A stretch of 64,000 nucleotides of DNA from Podospora comata. Lineage: Eukaryota > Ascomycota > Sordariomycetes > Sordariales > Podosporaceae. Shown in pieces: positions 1 through 11,059 of this stretch. Positions within the stretch are counted from its first letter, which is position 1. Every line of letters begins with the position of its first letter. The stretch is from NCBI GenBank assembly GCA_017354895.1, contig CP071497.1, forward strand, positions 2,542,001-2,606,000, given 5' to 3'. The notes under the pieces were generated by a model. It made no database searches. It had not been told where the DNA came from and saw only the letters and a list, made by a program, of their open reading frames with translations. The position numbers were made by a program, and so were the translations under genes.

Positions 1-2
1 AG

Positions 3-164
3 CCGTTTTATTATCCGGCCGTTGGGTTGGCAAAGTCGATTGAGCTGATGACGGAGACCGGGAGGGAGGTTTTCAGGCAGAAGTGGGGACATAAAGGGTG
101 TGATTTGGTTTCGGGGGCTAAGTTGAAGTATGATGATGCTTGGATGGTGGAGAAGGATTGGTAG
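3..164 (+). CDS. 3' end of an unrecognised protein gene (partial)
   Basis: An open frame enters from the left edge and runs 53 codons to a TAG. The visible tail is hydrophilic with several aromatic residues (it begins PFYYPAVGLAKSIELMTETG and ends DDAWMVEKDW). I do not recognise the family. The frame has normal codon composition and is followed by an AT-rich, UTR-like stretch, so I read it as the last exon of a gene lying mostly outside the window. The true start, the number of exons and the function cannot be judged from here. Confidence 0.55.
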   Translation, partial: PFYYPAVGLAKSIELMTETGREVFRQKWGHKGCDLVSGAKLKYDDAWMVEKDW

Positions 165-3100
165 GTGGGTAAGGGAAGGGAGTTTTGGTTAGTGAATTTT
201 AATGGTTTTATGAATAGGGTGTTTTCTTTGTATGATATATAGATATGAGTGAGGGATGGATGTATATCTCGGTCTTGTCATACACAAATTATGTGAGATG
301 GATGGGACTGATATCGATACCTCCCTGGATACGTTTTGCTAGGCTGGAGGTTGAAAAAAACAATCAACGTGGGAGTTTCCAACATTGGGCAGAAAGACAA
401 GTCTAAGTCAAGGCTGTTGATCAATGTCTTGTAAAAGTCTAGAGACCCTCCACTGACTACAAAGGTTACTGCAGTCTGTAAGTACCTACCATCAAGCCTT
501 GTCGACCCTTCCGCACTTACAGTGAGTGGTTTCATACAGACCAAAGGTAGTGTTCTTCGAGGGTTAGGTACCCCATATAAAGGTTTCAGTTCAAGCTTCC
601 CTAGCTAAGATTGAAGACTTCAAATACTCAGATCAACCATGTGACTTATTCTATACTTGTGTTACCAAGATGTCTCGGTTTTGTCCAGGTTGCACCAGTT
701 TCCCCTGGTCATAATACGGGACCGCGGCATGGATAGGTACCTAGTCAAAACTTGAGGGAGAAGAAAAATGGCATATGTGGAAGTAGAATACACAGAACTA
801 TGGCCATGAGCTAGACATAACACAGTCGATATTTGGAGAAACCAAAGAAGGCGAGACGAAGTAATTTGGTTAGCCATCGGCGTTTGCGTATGTGGTGGTG
901 GTGTGGCATGGTTGACACCAAAGGACTATCAAGTCGAGCAGTTATAATTCCCAGTAGATGCTGAGGATACACGACGCTTAGCCACTCCTCACTACCTAGA
1001 TCCCGTCTACTTCTTGATATCGCCCCATATTCATAATGATGAAGCTCATGACCACACAATGACCCCTCGCCACCACTGTCTCTCCACCGTTTATCCATGA
1101 ACAGCACCGTTCACGATAACCTACCTTTCCTGACCGTCTCTACCCCCAATTCCCAAATCCAGGGTCCAAAGCGCGGGAGCAGGGACCAAAAGTGACGTCA
1201 TTGTTTTGTGCGATCAAGGCGGCGCGCCGGCACCAAAACCTTCTTGTCTATGCACCCCGCAATCTTGGACAAGCTTGACAAGGCCCCTGGATTTTCTTTC
1301 TTTTACATACAGGTTTCAACTTTGACGGGTAGAGTTCGTCATTCTCATGCCATGGGTGATGCGGTGGTTATTGTTGGTTTTTGAGATGCGTCGTAAGCCT
1401 GGCAATCGGGAATCGCTAAATATTTTGAGTGTGGCGCATGTCCGAGCTGATAAAGAATCGCGGGGTAGTATTCAGGAGATCCGTGCAGATTGAGGTTGGG
1501 ATTCTGGAATTGGCTATGAGGTTTTCGATAAAATAGACTCACCGCTGGAGAGGCGATTATTGCATCGCGATGGGTTGCAGTAGGTGGGAATGATGGTGGT
1601 GGTTGTTAGAAGCTTATTTTAGGTGCGTCGATATTAGGCTTGCTGCAGGATATCTAGCTGAAGCTTTTGCTGCTGCAGACGGACGGATGGTCTGTGTTGT
1701 TCTGGGCTTGAGGAGAGCTGAATATGAGAGACATGGTCGCGGTGAGGATTGGGGAATCAATGACGAGATTGAATGCATCATCTGATCCCAACTCCATGCT
1801 CTGGAGAGCAGTCGCAAGATATTTGCATGTGATGTTCTGGCGTCTTCTGAGATGGTGGGGAAGTTGGTGAGTATGCTGGGATCAAGGTGGGGGAACAGTG
1901 AGGGCAGGACAAACGGAAGGTGGGGTGGACAAAACGGAGAGGGTATTGAACTTGAGAAGCAATCGCTCATTAGCAAGAGTTCGAAGATGGCGATTAATCT
2001 GCACAGAATCGAAACTTGATAAACTTTCTTTGGTATCGATATTCTCCGCAATGCCCCAAGATAACATGCCTGACCAAGAAGGAAGGCGCAGGGCCTCACT
2101 TACATGAGTTTAAGCTCACAAAAGGTACGGATGTCCGCTTCAGGAAGGACGGCGGTTTGCTACACGCGGCATGCAGGTGGCATCGCTGTGCTACTGCATG
2201 TGAACTCTAGCCAAGGAATTTCCACTAGATTGTCGTCGTAATCGAGCCTGGTGGTCATCAAGCACATAGGCAAGAAAAGAATGGAAGTAGTCGATGTCCC
2301 GCAGGCTCAGCCCTATGGCGTTGACAGCAAATAGCCACCGCTTGGCCCGAGCTTTGCGCCCCGTCAATGTGGAAGACTCAGCTGTGAAACGGAGCTGGGG
2401 GCGACGCCCAACTGTCGTGGCAGACCAACATGGTGACCCGTGGACGACACAAGGAACAGCTCAGAGAATGGGATTCTAAAAGACAAGAAATAATGTTGTA
2501 CAGCATGCGTGTCATCGAATCCCGACGAGGTCCCATCTGCTCCCAACTTCGGGTTTGGCAGCCGATACCCAAAGCGGACTTTTGGACACGGCTCAGCGCG
2601 TTGACCCGATCTCTGACGCTCTGTCATTATCGCCGGGAACATCGTGGCAATTTTCCGCCATTTCAAATGATAATGGAAGGCGGTCCCGTCATGCCTGGTT
2701 CATGTACTGCGTACTGTTGTCTCATCTCAAACTAGTTTTTTTAACAGAAGAACCTGTGGTAGTGCTAGAAATAGCAATACCTTGCACGACAGTTCAACGT
2801 TGGGATTAAGTGTCGCGTCTTGACAGCCTGCTAACTATCGGCGATAACACACCGAAAATTCAACACCACCACTGCCCATCGTCAGTTTTTAGTGATCGCC
2901 CCGAGAGATCCTGGATCTTCAACGTCGACAAGTGATTCAAAAACCAGATCCGGGATACCAAGCCAGGAGGATTTCCAGCGCTGAGGTGCAGACTTTGCGT
3001 CATAGTTTGAGCTGTCAGTGGTAGTGCAGCAACCCCAACTCCCGTTCCCGCCAGCATCCAAGCAGATCCATCACCAACACCCCAACGGGTCCCGCTCAGC

Positions 3101-4637
3101 ACTTCCGATCGCTGGCAGCTGCCCGTTAGTTAACAGGGTGCCATCCACCGTCCGGACACCGCTCCAACCTCGAGGTCCGGATACGTAGTGCGGCAGTGAG
3201 ACATTGCTTCATTGTCATTACTACTTCGTATTTCCGCGGCATCTGCAAATAAACGGTTATTAGCTTCCACGACTCACTTTGGCGGCTAGAGCGTGGTACG
3301 AGCAGGACCACCTCACCTCAGCAACACCGTCTCTACCGCCGTCGATATTTTGGTGGGGCAGCGCTTGCAACCATAGCAGCGGGACTTAGTGTTCCGCAAA
3401 ACCTGGGTTCGCCCTTGCGCAAAGAGCCGGCAGCATTGAGAGCAACAGATCCGAAAAGAAGCCAAGTCCCACTGCTATAACTTGTTGTATGTCCTCCCGA
3501 AAAAACTTGAAAAGTCTTCAGCGATTCTCTTTGCAGTGGCGGCGGCGATACTCCGGCTCTGTCTGTCCGCCTCACCAAAACGTCATCGCTCAGCTCGTCG
3601 CGTTTCCCTGCTCGCTTTGGTCCCGAGATCCGACCGATACGCTTATGCGACAAATCATTGATCATTTGCACGGCAATCTGATTGCTCAAGTGTTTTGCAT
3701 TTATTTATCTGGCTGCTTTGTCCGCCCGCCCTGCCCACGAGGTCCCAATTGTTCCCCCCATCTGACACTTTTTTAGCGTGTCCTGTCCACCAACCCCACC
3801 ATCAAATCTTCAGCACCGAGTTAAAAAACGTTCTCCGATATCGAATTGCGCCGACCGAGGCCCGTGTTCCGTCGAATAAGTCGCAGCCACAGCCACCGGA
3901 CGCATTGAGAGACGCCTACCTATCTTTTCGGCCCTTTCACCTTGTTATCACTGGTCACCACCGATATCCATACATATCACATCGCGACAATTACCCTTGT
4001 GTCCACCACAAGACTCGAACATTCCCAGACGGGCAGCTCAACTCCACAATTCCGTTTTTACCCCGCGCAACAAGGCAGGGATTTTGGCTTTTGTCGAAAC
4101 GTCGCCCTGCTGTACCCCGCGTTTTGCCCACCCTCTCTGCCTCTCTGGACAGCACTTATACCCCGCGACCTGACGACGCACAAACAACGCGCCTTGTCAG
4201 CCAGCCTCCCCCGAACTCCTTGAGCAATCATCTCAACCTTTTCGCCCTTTTTTTGTGTCTCGGGCAGCCGCCCCTCAGCACCCAGTGAGTTGTTGCTCTC
4301 CTGTCGCCCGCCCTGCAACCGTCCTCTGACCGCCTCTTCATCTTCAGGTCTGCTGGCCAAGCATTTTGATGACTTGTGTCACTGCAAAGTCAGTCAGACG
4401 GCAGCCCAACAACAAAGCACTTGTGTAGGATCGCCCTTACCGAGCCTCCCGTTTGCCTTATTAGGCAGGCCACCCCGCCTCTCCCACCACCACAAAGACG
4501 CCGACCCCTTTCACCAGAGCCTCACAAAGCATATAAAGCAACAAAGAGAGACCGAACCCCTCTTTTGTGTGCCACGTGGTCTTATATTTTGTCCTGTCTT
4601 TTCTACAGTTCCTCCCCACTTCAACACCACATGCGCA
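165..4637. other. long gene-poor stretch with a pyrimidine-rich leader at its right end
   Basis: I find no supported gene here. Open frames on both strands are short, overlap one another and lack recognisable domains or convincing splice structure. From about 3700 to 4637 the plus strand is rich in C and T with few G, typical of a fungal promoter and 5' leader, and it leads directly into the next gene. Several short ATG-started frames in this leader could act as upstream ORFs. Confidence 0.5.
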
Positions 4638-4991
4638 ATGTCGTCTCCACAGGGCTCACCAAACAACATGAACGCCCAGTCATACATGCTCGTCCCCAAC
4701 CTCCACGTACCAGACGCAAACACCAGCGAGATGGACCTGAACAGCCACTCATGGATGATGGCCACCGTCATCGAAGATGATGACTTGATGTTTGGCGGCA
4801 AGCCTCTCAGTGCTTGGTATGAGGAGGACCGCCGCAGATTCAGCTCTAGCCAAGACGAGGAGGAAGAACCAAGGGGCCGACAGAGGGAGCGCACCGAGAG
4901 CTCAACCCACCACTCGCATCAACACCATCCCCAACAACCACAACAACATCGCCACCACGGAAAGAACGCCAAAGACCCAAAGCAACAATAA
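4638..4991 (+). CDS. small acidic / His-Gln-rich protein, 117 aa, unrecognised
   Basis: Single-exon frame of 117 residues. I chose the ATG at 4638 because it follows the pyrimidine-rich leader and begins the protein-like part (MSSPQGSPNNMNAQSYML); the open frame extends further 5' but that part looks untranslated. The N-terminal half is Ser/Asn-rich. The middle carries an acidic patch (VIEDDDLMFGGKPLSAWYEE) and a Glu run. The last 30 residues are dominated by His and Gln with basic residues. There is no signal peptide or membrane segment, and it looks intrinsically disordered. No function can be assigned from sequence. It could be a small nuclear or regulatory protein, but that is a guess from composition only. 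Confidence 0.55.
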   Translation: MSSPQGSPNNMNAQSYMLVPNLHVPDANTSEMDLNSHSWMMATVIEDDDLMFGGKPLSAWYEEDRRRFSSSQDEEEEPRGRQRERTESSTHHSHQHHPQQPQQHRHHGKNAKDPKQQ

Positions 4992-6297
4992 AAACCTTTC
5001 CGCTTATCGATATCGTTCCCTCAGGCAGTCTCACAATGTCTGACGCATTGCATGTCTGTCCCACCTGGCACCAGCAAAGGCAGGCCTAGCCGGTGTCGCC
5101 TTGTGCTTTGGGTTTCCCGGCCTGGACCCTTCCGTACAAGTGAAGTTGCAACCGTCCTGTACCACCACCACCACCCATCCAACACCATTTTACTCGTGAT
5201 CTCCTCCTCATGGGTCACACAGCATTCCGAGCTCGGTTATTAAGCATATAGCTGCGTTCGTTTGCCTTAGGGCTTCCGGTCATGCCTATTTCACGCATGG
5301 CCTTTTGTCACTGCCGGTCGCACCCGACGTCGGGCCTTGACCAACACGGATCCTCGGATGCGGGTTGTATAGCATCTCTTCAAGCATCAACGGTGTCGGG
5401 AATCTTTTCAACGCATATTTCCTCCTGTCATGCATTTTAGATGCTGTTCACATTTTGGACCGCGGCGTTTTGTCAATATCCGATTCTGAATAGCCCATTG
5501 TACCTGGCCGATCGGACTTGAGAGCGATTCTTTGTTCATTGTTCCTCTCTCTTTCATTCCTGTCGTTTTAATGATACCATTTTGCATAGTTTTTTTCTTA
5601 CTCTTTGTTCTTTCTTTCACATCATGTCAGGTCATATGATAACATGAGGATGGGTTGCATTTTGCGCTGCGTGTTCTCGATATCTCGATTTCTAACTTGT
5701 GATTAGATGTCTCAGTTGCAAATTATAGACATAACAATGAGGACTTGTCGGTCGGACCGATATTTGGTGATGGCTTGGAAGGGAAAGGATGATATTATGG
5801 TATTGGTCTTGATGTCTTTTGACGGATGGGCAGTTGGGAGGAAGGCTTTGGGATTTGGGGTTTGATAGGTGGTGTTGAGATTCGAGAATGAAGATGGATT
5901 AACAACTATTTCACCACAGTTAGCACCATGTGCTAGATTCCAGGTGATTATGGCTATGGGACTGTCTCGGACTGCACAGCGCCACAGCACTGCCTACTGG
6001 GATATGGGCAGAATTAGTAAATATGCAAGCTCGCCTCATATTTTGATTGGACTCAGCTCGCTATCGCAAATTTTTATGAGGCAGTACGTGAGGCAGATCC
6101 CGCCAAGTCCATCACCCAGCTTTGAGAAGCAGGCTCTGTGGGCGGTCATATCATTGGTCGTCTGGGTGACCCCTCATCTGAATTTTGACACCTTTCCGCG
6201 AACTCTTCTAGCCAACACACGTTGATATCGAGCAGAACAACTACTACCTATTAACATCATTCAATACTGCATCACCCAACCAACCGCCGTGCACATC
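4992..6297. other. intergenic, no gene seen
   Basis: Downstream and upstream flanks of the neighbouring genes. Open frames are short and AT-rich around 5400-5900. I see no domain, repeat or RNA gene. The last 60 bases before 6298 are C/A-rich, as expected just upstream of a fungal start codon. Confidence 0.5.
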
Positions 6298-9200
6298 ATG
6301 GACAGCAAGTGCGAAAGGTGTCCCGATCAAAGGCTAGTGTGCTTTGGGGGCCAGGAAGACATTGTGGTGAGGGCGATGCTCCGTGGGACAAGTCCAGCTA
6401 TGCTACATCAAGAGGGGACGATTGCCTTGCCACTGTCTGAATCTCCCAGGTTGTCTGTGTCTCATTCGGAGGATCATTATGAATGGAAAGACAACATAAC
6501 GGCCTTGGCGCTGACAAGCCAGGGTGAAGACACTCCGAAAGTAGCATACAAAGTTGGGGAGGGAAGTCAGAACGATGAGTCCGATTTTGACAAGGTTGAC
6601 TACCGCATCCCTATGAAAGGAAAGGAAAAGTGGAAAGCGGCCGTGACAAGCGAAAGTATGGGGGAAGATTCAGAGCGGACTGTCCCTCAGATAGAAACCT
6701 TTCTTGAGAAGACCGCACAATGTAGACTCCAGGGAGGGGAAGGATAAGTCTGCGTTGTGGAGATCAGTCACATTGCAAGATCGGGAAGAGGAGAGACGAC
6801 GTATTTTTGAGAGCATTGCTCGACGGAATAGTGAGTCTTTCTGCCATCTTACCCTTGTATTCAACCGCCCCGCACGGCCCCCCCCCCCGGTTTCCTTGTC
6901 TACCTAGCTAGGTATCTACATACTTATCATTTAAAAAGGATACAAGTATCGCGAACAGAAGGACCGAGAATATCGTGAGGCCTTGAACAAACAACATGTC
7001 GACGGCAGTGATCGCATTCTTAGGATGGATGAGCTGGTCGCTGAAGGGAATCAGCCATGGAGTACATTCAATATAAGGCATATGTTGAAGGCCACTACTG
7101 CCCATGACATTCCGTTACAGGGCTCCAGATCGCACCCCGTGGAGAGCCATGACGTCCCTCTCAGCGATCATGATTGGATATCTGGGAAACACCCAGACGA
7201 TCCAATGGCTGAAGATCGTTTGGGTACCAGATGCTTTGACCGGACCGTCACACGCACAGGGCTGCCAAAGTCCATTAAAGACCATAGTAGCGATCTCGCA
7301 CCATCGGAAAATTTTGTTTTGGAAGGTAACAACAAATCAGATGGGCCCAAAATTCAGAGGCTCGGATCCGTTAAAGCTACTACCCTTCTGAGAAACTCTG
7401 GTCCGTCAGGACTTATGGACACCAGCCCGACTCAGCATCTGAAGCCAAAGCCTTAGTGGCATCTGAAAAAATTCAAGCGCCGGAAGATGTGGATGTGAAG
7501 CTTGCACCCTTGAAGGACGACACTGCCATGGGATCCGTAGCTGATTTAGGATATGGATTGCCCAGGGAATTGTCTATTAGGCCCCAAAACGAGTCAAAGA
7601 CGGACGATGGCAATATACATGCAGATCAGTCTGATAATCAGACAGTTTATTCGGACGATGGCAGCATTGATGGTGACAACCTCAATGTCTGCAAGACTGA
7701 GCTGGCCGATTCCCTTGCCAATCATATCCGCCAGCTGGAGGTAGGACCGGAAGGCTATGCCAACATCACCAGGAAGCTACCCCCGTTGCTCAAAGCCTTC
7801 GCCTTGAGAATAGGAATTCAGGCTCATCGCAGATGCCGAGGGATGTTATGTTCTTTGTGCACAAGTATCGCGAGTAAGTCAACGTCCAATTGAGGTGCAA
7901 TTTGGAGCATAGCAGCAGATCGCTAATCCTCAGCAGCGATATATCTGAGCTGTGCCGATTTTCGTTGAAAACATCTACTGACGATAGACTGTCATCGAAG
8001 GCGGCATCAGAATATAATGGGACTAGCACTGAATCCCTGGGATTACGGATCATAAACTGAATTCAACATGATGATGACAGTGACAGCACTGGACTCGAGC
8101 AGCAACCTTCCAAAGAGACACCAGATGAACTGCCAGTTGAAGTTGAAGCCGACGGAATTAACTTCCTACCGGACGACCACCAATATCGAGAAGCGTTATT
8201 TGAGTCTCCATCTTATCAATGGCTTCTACCCAGCCTTGTTCGAGACAACAGTGTGTCCTGCCACGCCATGAACGCCATCAGATCCAACATCCTGGCACAG
8301 CGTCCCCGTACGCGACAAGTGAGTCGTCGTATTCCCTCTGAGCTCCATTCTGTATGTTTTAAAGACCGGGCTGGATTCGGTTGGGTTTGTAAGTTTAGGG
8401 CGGTGGTCAAGTGTAGTCACTGCCCACAAAAGAGAGGCCAAAAGGCAGAGAAATTGGTTGACAAATTGATATTACAGGTGGTCGTTGTTAGTTGTTCCAA
8501 GTAAAAGTATACAGTAAGCCAAATCCAGCCTTAAGAGCAAAAAGGTGTGGGTCTGGTGAAAAGCAGACCCTTTGTAGGTGCCCCACAATAAGGCATCAGC
8601 ATGCAGACCAGACACACAAGTCATTACGCTGGCACATGCCCGACGTGATTACTCTGACGGGGTCCGAACAAAATGCGCAAGGACTCACTTGTGCTGAATA
8701 TATATGTCAGACATGGCCTGTCACCGGTGCATATGTTTTGCGTATTTTGGATGTATTCGGTGATGGAATGGACTATAGTGACTCAGATAGGAAATTAGGT
8801 AAGACACCCTCTAAGGTATCGCACAGGTACCTACATGTATATATGCGAGACACTAATACTGTCAGTAACATTGCCCGACCGGTCATTTATAACGGCTTTG
8901 GTGACGTCGTCCGACGGGCTGGTTAAGGCTGTAGGCACAGCTGCCTTTCTCTGCGAGGTTGGAGTAATCTTTGGTTGGCTATGTGCTGCTTTTCGGACAT
9001 GTCCAACAGAAGGCCAAATCGCTTCGGGCATGCCACAAATCAACAAGGTTATCGAATTGCATTCGAAAGTACTTTGTTTCGAAGTGAGCGGCGTGATTGG
9101 AATGGCGTGGCGGAAAGAAGATTCAAAGCCAAGACAGTGCTGGCACAGCTTGTTTGGCAACCCTATTGTCGTTGAAGGGTATCCAATGTCACAACGCCCA

Positions 9201-10879
9201 AAAGGCAATACCGGAATCGAAATACCACTTCATATGGCGGCCGCATTTATAGCAGCTCCAAGGCTGCACCGTTTTCTGGGACACTACTATCTCAAAGGCT
9301 TCTCCGCAATACTCATTGCTGTGGAGGTTGTGGGAAATGTTGTACATAAGGTTGTCAGGAACAGGGCCCCTGTTAACTTGTTTCTTCTCCAGGGAAGACA
9401 AAAGTGCTAAGTATCAGATTGGAAGCTCCAGGCTACCTTGTCCGAGCCGCGAGTTCTCTCTCGAGAAAGTGTCATTTTCAGTGGGACAGATTGGGGTTGG
9501 CGGATGTCAATTTAGCATTGGCAAGAAAGATGTCCCTCTGCACATAACTAAACAGGGTTATATTGCCAATCTAAGGCGGATAGATCAGAAATATGTTGTC
9601 ATGGGGGATGAAGAGGACAAACAGGGCTGGCTTGTTAAAGGAACCGGGGCCTTGCTGCACTTAGAGCGTCACTAGAGCATTGTCGTGATGATAAGTTCAG
9701 CTCTGAGTTTCTCTACGACTTCAACGCCTTTGAAGAACCGAATACACGATTTGAAAGGGACTCATCTGTCCAAGTTCTTCTCAATTCGACTAACATAAAG
9801 CTTCATATCTGCTGCGAGGAAAGAATACGTAAGAAGACGCCTACAAGGCCCACCTTTTCACTAGACCCACACCTGGTGTTTGCTCTTGGGGCGTATTTCT
9901 GTTGGTTTTCCACACTCTGTAATTTTAACCTTGAAAACTCAATAATACTGTTTGTTGATCAATTTCCACCTGCTTCCTCGGCCTCATTTTCTGTCACACG
10001 GTAAAAGCCAACCACCTGCAACCACGCCCAACAACACTGTCAATACCACCGCAAGGAGGGGTAAATGCAAGTCGTGAGCCTCTCGTTCAAAGTGAGGCAG
10101 ACAAACAGAGGCATGGCGGTTATCAAAGGAAGCCCACTGGCCCAGTAGGATATTGGAGGACTTGGCGATGGCCTGAGGCCAACAAGGGCACGGGCCACGC
10201 GAGGAAGGATAAAATACGCGTGTGGAAACACCAAGACTGTATCTCTTCTTCTTCTTTTCGGTATCACAGACTTCGAGGCCATTGAAGATTATTAGCCTGA
10301 ATTGAACCATGAGTTCCAAGCTCTGATATTACAGCCCTTGTCACATTTTCGCGGTCAGCGACCTTCCTAAGCCGCTGTCCTACATTTTCTGGGAGCCTCT
10401 TTGGCAGACCTGGAGGAGATTATTGTCAACAAACCGGAGGCAAAGGTCGAGATTCTGGACAGGCTCTTCAAGTCTGAGAACGTCGATCCACAAACATTCC
10501 CACGTGGCGGAATCATATTCAGCCTCTCAGCGAAACTAAGGCGGGGCCACGGAGAGGATCTAACAAGCCCCCCCGGTCAGCCATAGCCTCGACATGCTCG
10601 ACAAGGACAGATGATCAAGGTCCCACTCCCTGTCCAACAATTGCCAACAGTTCAAGTGCCACCGGCTCCTCAGACAACACTGTGGATACCGACGCATCAA
10701 GCCAGAACACGTCGGCAACACCACCGGGAATATCTCGCACAGTACCCTATTCAACCAATGCTCAGGTATCAACCCCAACAACCGAAAACACCTCCATCTC
10801 TGAGGACAACGGAGCAGGCCTTAGTTTTGGGGTTGGACTCTTCACAAAACCGACGAAACGACGAAATTGTACGCTGTAG
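6298..10879 (+). pseudogene. decayed multi-exon gene of a large uncharacterised fungal family
   Basis: Fragments in changing frames follow the order of one family I recognise by its motifs but cannot name. A basic coiled segment (EEERRRIFESIARRN, then KYREQKDREYRE across a 108 nt intron at 6831-6938) is followed by LPPLLKAFALRIG and PRDVMFFVHKYRDDISELC (across an intron at 7874-7936). Next come ESPSYQWLLPSLVRDN, VITLTGSEQNAQGLTCAEYI, CWHSLFGNPIVVEGYP with GIEIPL, YLKGFSAILI and GWLVKGTGALLHL, then RASLEHCRDDKFSSEFL. The gene is broken. There are frame switches near 7430, 7815, 9400 and 9675, an in-frame TGA at 8058-8060, and a dispersed repeat inside it at 8416-8595. A Ser/Thr-rich tail ends at 10879. 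The 5' end rests on an ATG at 6298. Exact borders and exon joins are uncertain. Sequencing error could explain one break but not all. Confidence 0.7.
8416..8595 (+). repeat. dispersed ~170 bp repeat, copy A (hairpin-forming core)
   Basis: This stretch aligns by eye with 26958-27122 over nearly its whole length. Both begin near AGTCACTG, share a GAGGCCAAAA block, a T/G-rich middle, AATCCAGCC, AAGAGCAAAA and the core GGTGTGGGTCTGG, and end in CCCACA. In this copy the core can fold: GGGTCTG pairs with CAGACCC around a short loop, and outer TGTGGG can pair with CCCACA. It lies within the decayed gene between the VSRRIPSEL and VITLTGS parts. The class is unknown: no tRNA-like boxes and no obvious target duplication were seen. 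Confidence 0.6.
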
Positions 10880-11059
10880 AACCCCGTAATAGGCATTCCC
10901 CTCCTTCACTTGAAATTCTGCCGGTGGTGCCAAGAACCAACCACCCCGGCCTACCTCCGCGCTGTTAACCTCAAAGTCACAACTGTTCCCCTTGTTCGTC
11001 GTAATCTGGTGTAGGTGTATCCGGTTGGCAATTCAAGGCCAAGATAGCGATCAATAATC

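Noticed and set aside
1614-2099. 161-codon minus-strand open frame
   Set aside because: No recognisable domain, uncertain start, and overlapping frames on the other strand of similar length.
3695-4288. 197-codon open frame in the leader region
   Set aside because: Composition follows the pyrimidine-rich DNA, no domain is visible, and it lies where a 5' leader is expected.
9984-10319. 111-codon minus-strand frame within the large pseudogene
   Set aside because: No domain; lies antisense to remnants of the decayed family gene.
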